DNA from: Methylobacterium amylolyticum
GTDB lineage: Bacteria > Pseudomonadota > Alphaproteobacteria > Rhizobiales > Beijerinckiaceae
Direction: 5' to 3'
NCBI RefSeq assembly: GCF_030700245.1
Contig: NZ_JAUYZI010000039.1
Span: 1 to 59,916 of the forward strand
DNA: 59,916 bases
Shown piece after piece: positions 9,744-17,944 of this stretch; within the stretch, counting starts at the first letter, position 1; each line of letters starts with the position of its first letter. A program made the position numbers and the translations under genes. The notes beneath the pieces are model-generated. The model searched no databases, was not told the DNA's origin, and worked only from the letters and a program-made list of their open reading frames with translations.

Positions 9744-10337
9744 ATGGCGCGGGAAGCGATCCTCATCATCGACGACCACGCGTTGTTCCGGTCCGGCATC
9801 GTGGCCATGCTGTCGACGGCGTTCGTCGATGTTCCCATCCGCGACAGCGCCTCGCTGGACGAGGCGCTGTCGACCGACGCCATCGCGCCGAGCGTGATCC
9901 TCCTCGACATCCAACTGCCGGGCATCGACGGCCTCCGGGGCATGAGCCTGCTCCGGCACCGATGGCCCGCGGCCCGCATCGTCGTCGTCTCCGGGCAGGA
10001 CCTGCCGAGCACGGTCGGCGCCGCGCTCGCCCAGGGAGCCGTCGCGTTCCTGTCCAAGGCGGATCGGCCCGAGCGGATGATGGCGGTGTTGCGCGAGATG
10101 CTGGGCCCGGCCGCCGCGTCATCGCCCGTCTGCGGCGCTTGCCCGTCGCTGACGCCCCGGCAGATCGATGTGCTCGCTCTGCTCGGACGCGGGCTGTCGA
10201 ACAAGATGATCGGCCGCCGGCTCGGCCTGTCGGAGCACACGGTCCGCGGCCACATCCAGGGGCTGCTGGCGGTCCTGGGCGTCGCCCGGCGCGCGGAGGC
10301 CATCTTCAGGGCGCGGCAGCTTGGCCTGATCCGGTGA
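9744..10337 (+). CDS. NarL/FixJ-type DNA-binding response regulator
   Basis: Cytoplasmic response regulator of 197 residues. The N-terminal receiver has acidic residues D10-D11, predicted phospho-acceptor D55 in LLDIQLPG, a Ser at 83 in the switch position and conserved K105. The C-terminal LuxR/NarL helix-turn-helix (about 136-190) contains LTPRQIDVLALLGRGLSN and GLSEHTVRGHI. The next gene, a hybrid kinase, overlaps it by four bases (GTGA), so they are translationally coupled and the kinase is the probable partner. It is divergent from the autotransporter and separated from it by a 20-bp palindrome, suggesting, by inference, that it controls that gene and itself. Confidence 0.9.
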   Translation: MAREAILIIDDHALFRSGIVAMLSTAFVDVPIRDSASLDEALSTDAIAPSVILLDIQLPGIDGLRGMSLLRHRWPAARIVVVSGQDLPSTVGAALAQGAVAFLSKADRPERMMAVLREMLGPAAASSPVCGACPSLTPRQIDVLALLGRGLSNKMIGRRLGLSEHTVRGHIQGLLAVLGVARRAEAIFRARQLGLIR

Positions 10338-12136
10338 CCGGGGCGCGGGACGATCGCGTCCACGCCGAGCAGTTGCGGCTCGTGCTGGAGGGCGTCGCGC
10401 AGTCGGTCGCGGTCGGCTTCCTGGTCGCGACGCTGATGCTCGTCGTGCTGTGGACGCTCGTGCCGCACGCCGTCCTGGTCGGCTGGTATGCCGCCTTCTT
10501 GGTCGAGCGGATCTCGGCGGCCGTGTTCGCGTATCGTGCGCGGCGCGGCGCGAGCCACCCCGCCCACGATCGCCGCGTCGAGCGCATCCTCTTCCTGAGC
10601 AAGGTCGTCGAGGGCTCGATCCTGGGGTCTCTGCTCTGGATCGCGCTCCCCCTCCGGGTGCCGGAGGTCAGCATCCTCACCCTGTCGCTGATGGGCGCGG
10701 CGTGCAGCAACGGCGTCTCGCTGCTGGCGCCCCGGCGCCATCTCTATCTGGCGCTCGTCGTCCCCATAGCGATACTGGCGGTCACCGCCCTGTGGTCGCT
10801 GGGCGGCATGCCCTACCACGCCCTGGCACTCTGCTCGATCCTCTTCGTGGTCGGCCAGTACGGCCAGGTCGTCCTCGCCAGCCGCCGCGTCCGTGAGGCG
10901 ATCACGCTCCGCTTCGAGAATACCGCCCTCATCGAGCGGTTGCGCGCGGAAACCGGCGCGGCGCACCGCGCCCGCCAGGACGCCGAGCGCGCCAACGCCG
11001 CCAAGTCGCAGTTCCTCGCCGCGGCCAGCCACGACCTGCGCCAACCCATCCACGCCCTCGGCCTTTTCCTCCAGGCGCTGAGCCAGACCGATCTGGCGAG
11101 CGGTCAGCGGGGCATCGTCCAGAGCGCCCAGGCCGCCACCCTCGCCTCCACCGACATGCTCGACACGCTCTTGGATTTCTCGCGCCTCGAAGCGGGCGTC
11201 GTCACGCCGCGGCCGGCCGCGTTCGAACTCCAGCCGCTCCTGGACAAGATCGAGAACGACCTCGCCCACCTGGCCGATGCCAAGCAGCTCATCTACCGCG
11301 TGCGGCCGACCGATCTCGCGATTCTCTCGGACGCCGCGCTGCTGGAACCCGTCCTGCGCAACCTCGTCCTCAACGCGATCCGCTACACGGATCGGGGCGG
11401 TCTCCTGATCGGTTGCCGCCGCCGCGGCACGGGTGTGTCGATCGAGGTCTACGATACCGGCATCGGCATCCCGGACGACCAGCGGGAGGAGATCTTCCGC
11501 GAGTTCCACCAGCTCGGAAACCCCGAACGCGACCGCCGCAAGGGGCTCGGGCTGGGTCTGGCGATCGCGCGCGGGCTCGCCACCGCCCTGGACCACCCGC
11601 TCTCGCTCGCGTCGCGCGAGGGGCGCGGCAGCGTGTTCCGCATCCGCGTGCCCCGGGCGATCACCGTCGAGCCGAAGGCCGACGCCGATCACCCGTCCGA
11701 CCGCCCGGCGAGCGGCGCATTGGCGGGAGCGCGCATCCTGATCGTCGATGACGACGCGATCGTGCGCGGGGCGATGGTGGCGCTCCTCTCCGGCTGGGGC
11801 TGTCGATGCCGGGCCTTCGAGATGCCGGGCGAGGCCATCGCGCGCCTCCCGGACGAGCCGGCGCCGGATGCGCTGATCTGCGATTACCGGTTGCGCGGGA
11901 GCCTGACGGGGGCCGACGCCATCGCGATGCTGAGGCGGCATTGGGGCCGTCCGGTCCCGGCGATCCTGATTACCGGCGACACGGCGCCCGCACGCCTGCG
12001 CGAGGCCTTGGACAGCGGCGTCCCGCTCATTCACAAGCCGGTCCCGCCCGACACCCTCCATCAGGCCCTGCTGACACTGATACGGAGCGGTGATTCCGGC
12101 CATCGACGGGATGCACATGTTCGCGTTCTGTTTTAG
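10334..12136 (+). CDS. Membrane hybrid histidine kinase with C-terminal receiver
   Basis: Sensor kinase of 600 residues. I chose the GTG overlapping the regulator's stop codon because upstream in-frame codons lie inside the regulator gene. Residues 1-180 are mostly hydrophobic with several membrane segments and no large periplasmic domain, so the signal is probably sensed in or near the membrane. A short coiled coil leads to the phospho-acceptor H233 in AASHDLRQPIHALG. ATP-binding motifs follow (NAIRYTDRGG, DTGIGIPDD, GLGLGLAIARGL). The C-terminal receiver has D472-D474, phospho-acceptor D517 in ICDYRLRG and K568. The layout matches kinases that relay through their own receiver and regulate a partner NarL-type protein. 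The cyclase gene follows after 9 bp. Confidence 0.88.
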   Translation: MTGARDDRVHAEQLRLVLEGVAQSVAVGFLVATLMLVVLWTLVPHAVLVGWYAAFLVERISAAVFAYRARRGASHPAHDRRVERILFLSKVVEGSILGSLLWIALPLRVPEVSILTLSLMGAACSNGVSLLAPRRHLYLALVVPIAILAVTALWSLGGMPYHALALCSILFVVGQYGQVVLASRRVREAITLRFENTALIERLRAETGAAHRARQDAERANAAKSQFLAAASHDLRQPIHALGLFLQALSQTDLASGQRGIVQSAQAATLASTDMLDTLLDFSRLEAGVVTPRPAAFELQPLLDKIENDLAHLADAKQLIYRVRPTDLAILSDAALLEPVLRNLVLNAIRYTDRGGLLIGCRRRGTGVSIEVYDTGIGIPDDQREEIFREFHQLGNPERDRRKGLGLGLAIARGLATALDHPLSLASREGRGSVFRIRVPRAITVEPKADADHPSDRPASGALAGARILIVDDDAIVRGAMVALLSGWGCRCRAFEMPGEAIARLPDEPAPDALICDYRLRGSLTGADAIAMLRRHWGRPVPAILITGDTAPARLREALDSGVPLIHKPVPPDTLHQALLTLIRSGDSGHRRDAHVRVLF

Positions 12137-12145
12137 GATGCGCGC

Positions 12146-13549
12146 ATGCAGGACACCGACGCGCTCCTCGACGGTCTGAACCGCGCGGCCGAGCCGGAGG
12201 CCGCTTCGGCGCTCGCCGCGCTGATCCGCGACGGGAGCGACGCGGAGCTGGCCGCCGTCAACGCCCTGGCCTTCGCCGCCACGCGCGGGCTGCCGGAGGA
12301 GCCGGTGATCGGCGCGCTGCTGCACGCCGCCCGCCTCGGCCTGTTCGAGATGACCTGGAACGTGCTCTGCCCGAGCTGCGGCGGCATCCTCGACGCCAAC
12401 GCGACCCTGAAGGGCGTGCGGGGGGACGCCTACCACTGCGCCTTCTGCGCGCTCGATGCCGAGGCGGTCCTCGACGACACCGTCGAGGTGAGCTTCTGCG
12501 TCAGCCCGCGGATCCGCCGCATCGCCGCCCACGATCCCGCCGGGCTCGCGTTCTGGGATTACCACCGGCAGATCTTCTTCGGCACCGGCGTGGCCTTCCC
12601 CGAGGCCGCCGCCTTCACCCAGCTCGCCGGCCGCGCCCTGATCGAGTCGGCCGAGCTCGGGGCCGGCGAGCGGATCATCCTGTCCCTGCGCCTCGCCGCG
12701 CCGGCGCTCGTGCTCGATCCCGTCACCCACGCCACGCACACCATCGCCGTGGAGGGGGAGCCGACCGGGGAGCGCCAGGACATCACGGTGGTGTTCACCG
12801 ACGCGCGCGGCTGCGCCACGCGCGACACCCTGCGCCCCGGCCCGGTGCGGCTCACCCTCGACAACCGCACCGCGGCGCGGGTGCTGCCCGGGGTGTTCGC
12901 GGCGGACGAGGCGCTCCAGGCGCTGATCGGCGGGCGGCGCCCGTTCCTCAGCGCCAAGCGGCTCCTCAGCAACCAGACGTTTCGCGATCTCTACCGCACC
13001 GACACGCTGGAGATCGACCAGCGGCTGAAGGTGACGAGCCTCACCTTCCTGTTCACCGACCTCAAGGGCTCCACCGCGCTCTACGAGCGGGTCGGCGACC
13101 TCGTCGCCTACGACCTCGTGCGGGCGCATTTCCGCATCCTGCAAGGCATCGTCGCCGCACAGTCCGGCGCGGTGGTGAAGACCATCGGCGACGCGGTGAT
13201 GGCGACCTTCCCGACCCCCGACCGGGCGCTCGCCGCGGCGCTCGCGATGCGCGACGCCATGGCCGCGTTCAACGCCGCGCGCGGCGCCGACGAGCTGATC
13301 CTCAAGATCGGCCTGCACGAGGGCCCCTGCCTCGCGGTCAGCTCCAACGACCGGCAGGATTATTTCGGCCAGACCGTCAACATCGCCGCCCGGGTGCAGG
13401 AACTCGCGGGCGCCGAGGCGGTGTTCGCCACGGCCCCGGTGGTCGGCCATGCCGGTTCCGCGGCGCTGCTCGCGAATCGCCGGGTGCGGGCGCAGGAGCG
13501 CAGCCTGCGCGGCATCGGCGACAGCCTCGCGGTGCACGAGATCTTCTGA
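12146..13549 (+). CDS. Class III adenylate cyclase with DUF5939-type N-terminal domain
   Basis: Predicted cyclic-nucleotide synthase of 467 residues. The N-terminal part resembles DUF5939 and includes a zinc-ribbon-like Cys set, C75-x2-C78 and C98-x2-C101. The C-terminal class III catalytic domain (about 295-460) has both metal aspartates: D305 in FLFTDLKGST and D349 in KTIGDAVMA. The transition-state region NIAARVQELAG is present. Substrate (ATP or GTP) cannot be read with certainty. It has no membrane segments. It begins 9 bp after the hybrid kinase stop, so the three genes probably form one operon linking phosphorelay and cyclic-nucleotide signalling. Confidence 0.85.
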   Translation: MQDTDALLDGLNRAAEPEAASALAALIRDGSDAELAAVNALAFAATRGLPEEPVIGALLHAARLGLFEMTWNVLCPSCGGILDANATLKGVRGDAYHCAFCALDAEAVLDDTVEVSFCVSPRIRRIAAHDPAGLAFWDYHRQIFFGTGVAFPEAAAFTQLAGRALIESAELGAGERIILSLRLAAPALVLDPVTHATHTIAVEGEPTGERQDITVVFTDARGCATRDTLRPGPVRLTLDNRTAARVLPGVFAADEALQALIGGRRPFLSAKRLLSNQTFRDLYRTDTLEIDQRLKVTSLTFLFTDLKGSTALYERVGDLVAYDLVRAHFRILQGIVAAQSGAVVKTIGDAVMATFPTPDRALAAALAMRDAMAAFNAARGADELILKIGLHEGPCLAVSSNDRQDYFGQTVNIAARVQELAGAEAVFATAPVVGHAGSAALLANRRVRAQERSLRGIGDSLAVHEIF

Positions 13550-13711
13550 GCGGGGACGGCCGCGGAGACCGAGGGAGCGATCACGTTCCCGGGAGCCGTG
13601 ACCACCGCGATCCCGCCGCCCGCGCCCGTTCCCGCCTGTGGCAAAAAGGTGGCTGCGGCGCCCGCGGGGCGGTGCCACTCTGCGCCGGCTCGCAGACCGG
13701 CGGACACCCCC

Positions 13712-14023
13712 ATGAAGTTCGATGACAGAACGCGCCTACAGGAGCGCGTGCGCACGCTCGTCCTGCGTCATGCCCTGGAGGCCGCCTTGCAGCGCCTTTC
13801 CGCGGCGACGCGCGACGCCGGCCGCGACCCCGAGGCGGAGCTTCTGGCCCTGGAGCGGACGCTGGCCGCCACCGCCCGCGACCTCGCCGACCGGGCCAGC
13901 GCCCAGAAGCTCACCGTCCTCGTCGCGGTCGAGGACGCGACCGCCACGATCCGCGCCGCCTTCGACGCCGCTCATGCCCGCCTCGACGCCCCGGCGGCCG
14001 GGGCCGGAGCGCTCGCGGCCTGA
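13712..14023 (+). CDS. Small helical protein of unknown function
   Basis: A 103-residue protein, mostly charged and Ala-rich and predicted helical (HALEAALQRLSAATRDAG, then LLALERTLAATARDLADRA). No signal peptide, membrane segment or catalytic motif. I chose the ATG at 13712 (MKFDDRT); an in-frame upstream extension to 13598 is Pro-rich and looks non-coding. It stands alone, 160 bp after the cyclase and convergent with the next small gene. I do not recognise the family. Confidence 0.6.
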   Translation: MKFDDRTRLQERVRTLVLRHALEAALQRLSAATRDAGRDPEAELLALERTLAATARDLADRASAQKLTVLVAVEDATATIRAAFDAAHARLDAPAAGAGALAA

Positions 14024-14052
14024 GGGGTCGGCGCCCTGACGGGACGGTGCGC

Positions 14053-14268
14053 CTACTGCTTGGCGCGGTTGATGATCTCCCACAGGGCCCGGGCGACGGG
14101 CTCGGTGACGGTGCGCCGGTACTTGCGGTGGACGAGCTGGCCGTTGTGGTAGACGTCGTGCTCGACGTAGAGGCGCTCGCCGTCCCAGCGCACGACGTTG
14201 TCGGTCTCGGTGATCTCTTCGACCCCGAGGTCGCCGCGCAGGATCGAGCTGCTGGTCTGTGTGAGCAT
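14053..14268 (-). CDS. 71-residue conserved-looking hypothetical protein
   Basis: Reads MLTQTSSSILRGDLGVEEIT and ends EPVARALWEIINRAKQ. The middle (VRWDGERLYVEHDVYHNGQL) has balanced, protein-like composition rather than the Arg/Pro-rich content of false frames in this genome. No membrane segment or Cys motif, so it is probably cytoplasmic. A longer frame continues upstream to 14682, but that part is Arg-rich shadow sequence. Function unknown. Confidence 0.6.
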   Translation of the reverse strand: MLTQTSSSILRGDLGVEEITETDNVVRWDGERLYVEHDVYHNGQLVHRKYRRTVTEPVARALWEIINRAKQ

Positions 14269-14503
14269 ACGCACGTCCTCGTTGCGCCGCGAGCCCCGCG
14301 GCGCCGTCCCGCGGAACTCCGGCTGCCCGCAGCATAGGACCGTCGTCACCCCCGCGCCAGACGATCCGCGCCGCCGGGGCGGCGTCCGCGCCGGGGCTGA
14401 AACCCCCCGCCGCGGCGGCCGCGATGTGCGCTCCGGCACGTCCGGCCGCCGCCGCCCGTGCGACGGTGGCGCGGCGTCGGGATCGGCGCGGCGGAGGCGC
14501 CCC

Positions 14504-14704
14504 ATGCTCGCTCGTCCGTTCCGGTTTCTCCACCCCGCGCTGGCGGCGCTCCGCGTCGTCCCGGCCCGCGGCCCGGCCCGCGCGACGCTGGGCGAGGCCG
14601 CCCCGCGCCGGACCTGCCCGCGGCCGTCGTCCGCCAACCGCGGCGCCGCGGTGCTGCCCGGCACCGCCGAGGCCGACCACACCGTGTTCCGGCACTATCT
14701 CTGA
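14504..14704 (+). CDS. Possible small protein (66 residues)
   Basis: An ATG with a GGAG about 8 bases upstream opens a frame that starts MLARPFRFLHPALAALRVVP and ends EADHTVFRHYL, four bases short of the end of the convergent downstream gene. The ribosome binding site and non-repetitive C-terminus argue for a real gene, but the Arg/Pro/Ala content also fits random high-GC sequence. The rest of the 14269-14503 gap shows nothing I recognise. Confidence 0.3.
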   Translation: MLARPFRFLHPALAALRVVPARGPARATLGEAAPRRTCPRPSSANRGAAVLPGTAEADHTVFRHYL

Positions 14705-14708
14705 GCGA

Positions 14709-15200
14709 TCAGCCTCCGCGGCTCAGCACGTTGGGGCAGGACGGCGCGTCGAGCGGCCCGAGGATCACGTCGCCCTGGCGGGGATTGTTGACCGTGAACG
14801 GCGCCGTGTCCTGCGTGCCGAAGAAGCCGCGGCCGAGCTGCGGCACGAAGAGCGGCTGGCCGAACCGGTAGAAGCAGCGGTCGAGCACCGCCTCGTAGTC
14901 GAAGCTCGCCGAGGTCACCGGCGTCAGCGCGCCGTTCGGGCCGGGGACGCCGCAATAGGCGGAGAGGGCGACCTGACCGGGCCGGGCGAGCCGCACCGTC
15001 AGGGACTGGCCGGGGAGCAGCGTCGCGGGCGGTCCGCCGTCCTGGCGGGCCACGAGGACGAGGCTCGACCGGTTGTAGATCTTCCGCAGGCAGTCCGCCT
15101 GGGCCGGGGCCGCGAGGCCCCAGGCGATCAGACCCCCGATCAGGCCTCCGAGCAGCACCCCGCGGGCGAGGCCGGCCCCGCTCCATCCACGCTCACGCAC
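14709..15200 (-). CDS. Secreted hypothetical protein
   Basis: 163 residues from a GTG start (VRERGWSGAG). Residues about 12-35 form a signal peptide or membrane anchor (GVLLGGLIGGLIAWGLAAPAQA, cleavage likely after AQA). The mature part has four or five Cys and moderate hydrophobicity, for example CLRKIYNRSSLVLVARQDGG and FGQPLFVPQLGRGFFGTQD. It probably acts in the periplasm. No family recognised. An in-frame extension far upstream overlaps other genes and is rejected. Confidence 0.6.
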   Translation of the reverse strand: MRERGWSGAGLARGVLLGGLIGGLIAWGLAAPAQADCLRKIYNRSSLVLVARQDGGPPATLLPGQSLTVRLARPGQVALSAYCGVPGPNGALTPVTSASFDYEAVLDRCFYRFGQPLFVPQLGRGFFGTQDTAPFTVNNPRQGDVILGPLDAPSCPNVLSRGG

Positions 15201-15310
15201 CGCACGTCTCCGCTGACCGCCGGCCGAACCGCGGCCGCACGGCGACTTGAACAGCGCCCGCGGCGCGAGCGCAAGCGCCGCCTGCGGACGGGGCTCGGGG
15301 ACGGGGACCG

Positions 15311-15562
15311 CTACTTCGACTCCGAGCCGCGCGCCGGCTTGTCCCCGGCCGGGCTCCCGGTCTGCGCCGCCGCGTCGCGGCCGCCGATGGCGCCGCCGAC
15401 CGAGGCGGCCGGCGGGTTGGCCCCGGGCGTCCCGGGCCCCGAATCCGGGGCGCGGCGCGTCGTCATGCCGGCGGTGCCGGCCGCGTCCGGTGCGGCTGTC
15501 TGGGCCTGCGCGGCGGTGACGAGGGCGAGGCCGGCGACGAGGGCCGCGAGGGGAAGGCGCAT
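15311..15562 (-). CDS. Small secreted Ala/Pro-rich protein
   Basis: 83 residues beginning with a clear signal peptide, MRLPLAALVAGLALVTAAQA, cleaved before QTAAPD. The mature region of about 63 residues is rich in Ala, Gly, Pro and Ser and looks disordered. It lies 110 bp downstream of another secreted-protein gene on the same strand orientation and beside tRNA-Cys. Function unknown. Confidence 0.6.
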   Translation of the reverse strand: MRLPLAALVAGLALVTAAQAQTAAPDAAGTAGMTTRRAPDSGPGTPGANPPAASVGGAIGGRDAAAQTGSPAGDKPARGSESK

Positions 15563-15656
15563 GGGATCTCCTGCCGTGACGGGGCAGGAACGCGCCGGCC
15601 GGGTCCGGGTTCACGGCGCGGGCCGCGGGCCGGGCAGATGGAGATGAAAGAGAAGG

Positions 15657-15730
15657 TGGAGGCCTCGCCCGGAATCGAACCGGGGTGCAAGGATTTGCAG
15701 TCCTCTGCGTAACCACTCCGCCACGAGGCC
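15657..15730 (-). tRNA. tRNA-Cys (anticodon GCA)
   Basis: 74 bases on the minus strand with encoded CCA. Acceptor GGCCTCG pairs with CGAGGCC, the anticodon stem GAGGA/TCCTT flanks the GCA anticodon within CTGCAAA, and the T-arm has GGTTCGATTCC. The discriminator base is T, a known tRNA-Cys identity element. Confidence 0.95.
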
Positions 15731-15784
15731 GTGATCCGTCGCGGCCGGGCCGCGCGGGGCTTGGCGGACAGCCCCGATGCCGGG

Positions 15785-15814
15785 TCTCTAGCAGAGGTCG
15801 GGCGCGGCAGGCAA
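15785..15814 (-). promoter_or_regulatory. Probable promoter of tRNA-Cys
   Basis: On the minus strand TTGCCT (15814-15809) and TAGAGA (15790-15785) are separated by 18 bases. Predicted start is near 15778, about 48 bases before the tRNA. The -35 is good and the -10 weak; position is the main support. Confidence 0.4.
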
Positions 15815-15844
15815 CGGCCGCGCGAGCCGGATCGGCGGCCTTTC

Positions 15845-16699
15845 TCAGCTCTGCCACACCCGCGGCATCGGCAGGCCGCGGTAGGCGGCGAGGAAACGGC
15901 CGACGAGGCTCCGCAGGGGGCCGACGGCCGGCGCCAGCGCGCGCACGGCGAGGTGGCCGTTCCAGGCGCTCGCCGCCGCCTCGATCCCCGGCGGCGCGAG
16001 GGCGTCCAGGAATCCGCGGGCTTCCTCCAGTCGCGCCTCGGCGTCGGGGCCAAAGTCGAGCAGGGTGGCGCAGGCGCGGGCACCGCCGCCGATCGCCGGC
16101 CGGGTGAGGAGATCGCCGATCGCCCCGTCCAGGCGGAAGCCGTCGGCGTAGACGATCCTCCCGTCCCGGCGCACCCGCCACACGTCCTCGAACAAGCCCG
16201 CCGCGATCCGCTCGCCGCGGGCGGCGCGGCCGAAGGCGACGATCTCCACGGCGAGGAGCCCGGCATCGCCCGTCAGGTCGGCGTCGAGGCGGCGGCGCAC
16301 CCGGGCGCGGTCGAACAGGATGGTCTCCTGGGGCAGCCACGCCAGCCGGGCGCCGGCCCCAAGCGTCACCGCGTTGCCGATCCGGCTGTCCGGGCCGTCC
16401 GAGCGGTAGACCTTCTCCGCCGCGGTGGTGGTGAACACGAGGTCCGCGTCCGCTTCCAGATCCAGGGAAACCGAAAAACAATCGCCGCAGGCGACGCCGC
16501 CGGCGGTGTTGACCAGCACCGCCTCCAGCGCCCCATCCCCACGGGGGAAGCGCAGGCGCAGCGGTCCGGATTCGGCGAGATCCCGGATCCGCGTCGCCCC
16601 GCCGATCGGGCCGACGGCGAGGCGCACCCGCCCGTCCGAGCGCTGCCGCCGCGGCGCCGGATCCGCGCGGACCGGGTTCGGGTCGAGGCTGCCGTGCAT
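15845..16699 (-). CDS. ureD: Urease accessory protein UreD
   Basis: UreD (UreH) scaffolds nickel delivery to apo-urease together with UreF and UreG. The 284-residue product has the family's core: GPLRLRFPRGDG, LVNTAGGVACGDCFSVSLDL, TTTAAEKVYRS and LAWLPQETILFDRARVRRR. The C-terminus (GRFLAAYRGLPMPRVWQS) is complete. The start MHGSLDPNPV follows the arginase gene by 20 bp, so the two are probably co-transcribed. Unusually, no ureABC or ureEFG lies beside it; the next downstream feature is tRNA-Cys. Urease itself must be encoded elsewhere if functional. Confidence 0.92.
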   Translation of the reverse strand: MHGSLDPNPVRADPAPRRQRSDGRVRLAVGPIGGATRIRDLAESGPLRLRFPRGDGALEAVLVNTAGGVACGDCFSVSLDLEADADLVFTTTAAEKVYRSDGPDSRIGNAVTLGAGARLAWLPQETILFDRARVRRRLDADLTGDAGLLAVEIVAFGRAARGERIAAGLFEDVWRVRRDGRIVYADGFRLDGAIGDLLTRPAIGGGARACATLLDFGPDAEARLEEARGFLDALAPPGIEAAASAWNGHLAVRALAPAVGPLRSLVGRFLAAYRGLPMPRVWQS

Positions 16700-16719
16700 C
16701 GCAGGTCCCGACACGTGAC

Positions 16720-17685
16720 TCAGGCGCGGGCGGGGGGCTCGGCCGGCACGGCCGCGACCGGCGGGGTCGGCCGGTCGAGGATGCGCCGGCCGAACAGGCT
16801 CGCCACCAGCTCGACCAGCACCCGCGCCGAGCGCCCGCGCTCGTCGAGGAACGGGTTCAGCTCGACCACGTCGAGGGAGCGCACGAGGCCGGAATCGTGC
16901 AGCATCTCCATGATCAGGTGCGCCTCGCGGAAGGTGGCTCCGCCCGGCACGGTGGTGCCGACGCCCGGCGCGATCGCGGGATCGAGGAAGTCGACGTCGA
17001 GGCTGACATGGAGGTGGGCGCCCTCCCCCGCGACCCGCTCCAGCACCCGCCGCAGGGGCGCGACCACGCCGAACTCGTCGATGGTGCGCATGTCGGTGAC
17101 GCCGACCCGGCGGGCGCTCACCAGCGCGCGCTCCCCGGCATCGATCGAGCGCAGGCCGAACAGGTGGACCCGCGCCGGATCGAGCGGCGGCGGCGCGGGC
17201 TCGGCGAACAGGTCCGAAAAGCCCGGCTCGCCGCACAGGGCGGCCAGCGGCATGCCGTGGACGTTGCCGGATGGTGAAGTTTCAGGCGTGTTGAAGTCCG
17301 CGTGGGCATCGAGCCAGAGGACGGCGAGCGGTTGCCCATTTCGTGTGCAGTGACGGAGAACGCCGTCGACGGTGCCGAGCGACAGGCTGTGGTCGCCGCC
17401 GAGCGCCACCGGCAGTTCGCCCGCGTCCAACGCCGCCGCCACGGCGCGGGACAGGGCACGAGTCCAGGCGGTCACCGCCGCGAAGCCGCGCGCGCCGGCC
17501 GGGACGTCCGGCGCGACGTCGCCGCGATCGGTCACCGCGTGGCCGAGATCGGCGAGCGTGCGCGCGAGGCCGGCGGTGCGCAGCGCGGCCGGGCCCATCA
17601 GCGATCCCGGCTCGCTGGTCCCGACCTCAACCGGCGCGCCGATCAGCGCGATGCGCCGCCCGATCTCACCCCCTGCTTCCGTCAT
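16720..17685 (-). CDS. rocF: Arginase
   Basis: Hydrolyses L-arginine to ornithine and urea with a binuclear manganese centre. All ureohydrolase metal motifs are present: GGDHSLSLGT, WLDAHADFNTP, and SLDVDFLDPAIAPGVGT; GNVHGMPLAAL is also typical of arginases. Length 321 matches the family (about 300-320). I chose MTEAGGEIGRR because the longer frame to 17757 adds a Pro/Ser-rich stretch and runs towards the urt regulatory region. Its urea product links it functionally to ureD downstream and the divergent urea transporter genes. Agmatinase is the alternative, but motif wording and length favour arginase. Confidence 0.9.
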   Translation of the reverse strand: MTEAGGEIGRRIALIGAPVEVGTSEPGSLMGPAALRTAGLARTLADLGHAVTDRGDVAPDVPAGARGFAAVTAWTRALSRAVAAALDAGELPVALGGDHSLSLGTVDGVLRHCTRNGQPLAVLWLDAHADFNTPETSPSGNVHGMPLAALCGEPGFSDLFAEPAPPPLDPARVHLFGLRSIDAGERALVSARRVGVTDMRTIDEFGVVAPLRRVLERVAGEGAHLHVSLDVDFLDPAIAPGVGTTVPGGATFREAHLIMEMLHDSGLVRSLDVVELNPFLDERGRSARVLVELVASLFGRRILDRPTPPVAAVPAEPPARA

Positions 17686-17884
17686 TGCCGCGCTCACCGT
17701 TGACGACCCACGCGACGGCAAGGCCGCTCCCGGTCCGCCTGACGGCCTCCGATCCAATCGCTCGATGAACAGCCCTCAGGCGACCGCCTCTAGCAGAGCC
17801 CGGACCACGGCGCGATGGCGGGTGCCCGTTCCGTGGTCGGTCGCCCCCCGTCCCGGAGGTCCATTCCGCGGACTGCCCAAAAAT

Positions 17885-17901
17885 CTGGCATCCGGCTTGC
17901 G
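17885..17901 (+). promoter_or_regulatory. Sigma-54 (RpoN) promoter for urtABCDE
   Basis: CTGGCATCCGGCTTGCG matches the -24/-12 consensus with GG (17887-17888) and GC (17899-17900) exactly ten bases apart. Predicted transcription start is near 17912, leaving a short leader to the urtA GTG. Nitrogen-limitation control through NtrC is expected from the gene content; I did not find a convincing NtrC site upstream. Confidence 0.7.
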
Positions 17902-17944
17902 TAGGGGCCCGGCGTCTCAGTGTGGACGACGAAGGGGACCGCCC

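Noticed and set aside
17825..17884. NtrC enhancer upstream of urtA
   Set aside because: No convincing TGCAC-N-GTGCA-like dyad found in the 60 bases before the promoter.
17372..17944. Longer UrtA start
   Set aside because: The extension crosses the sigma-54 promoter and lacks signal-peptide logic; GTG at 17945 gives a clean signal peptide.
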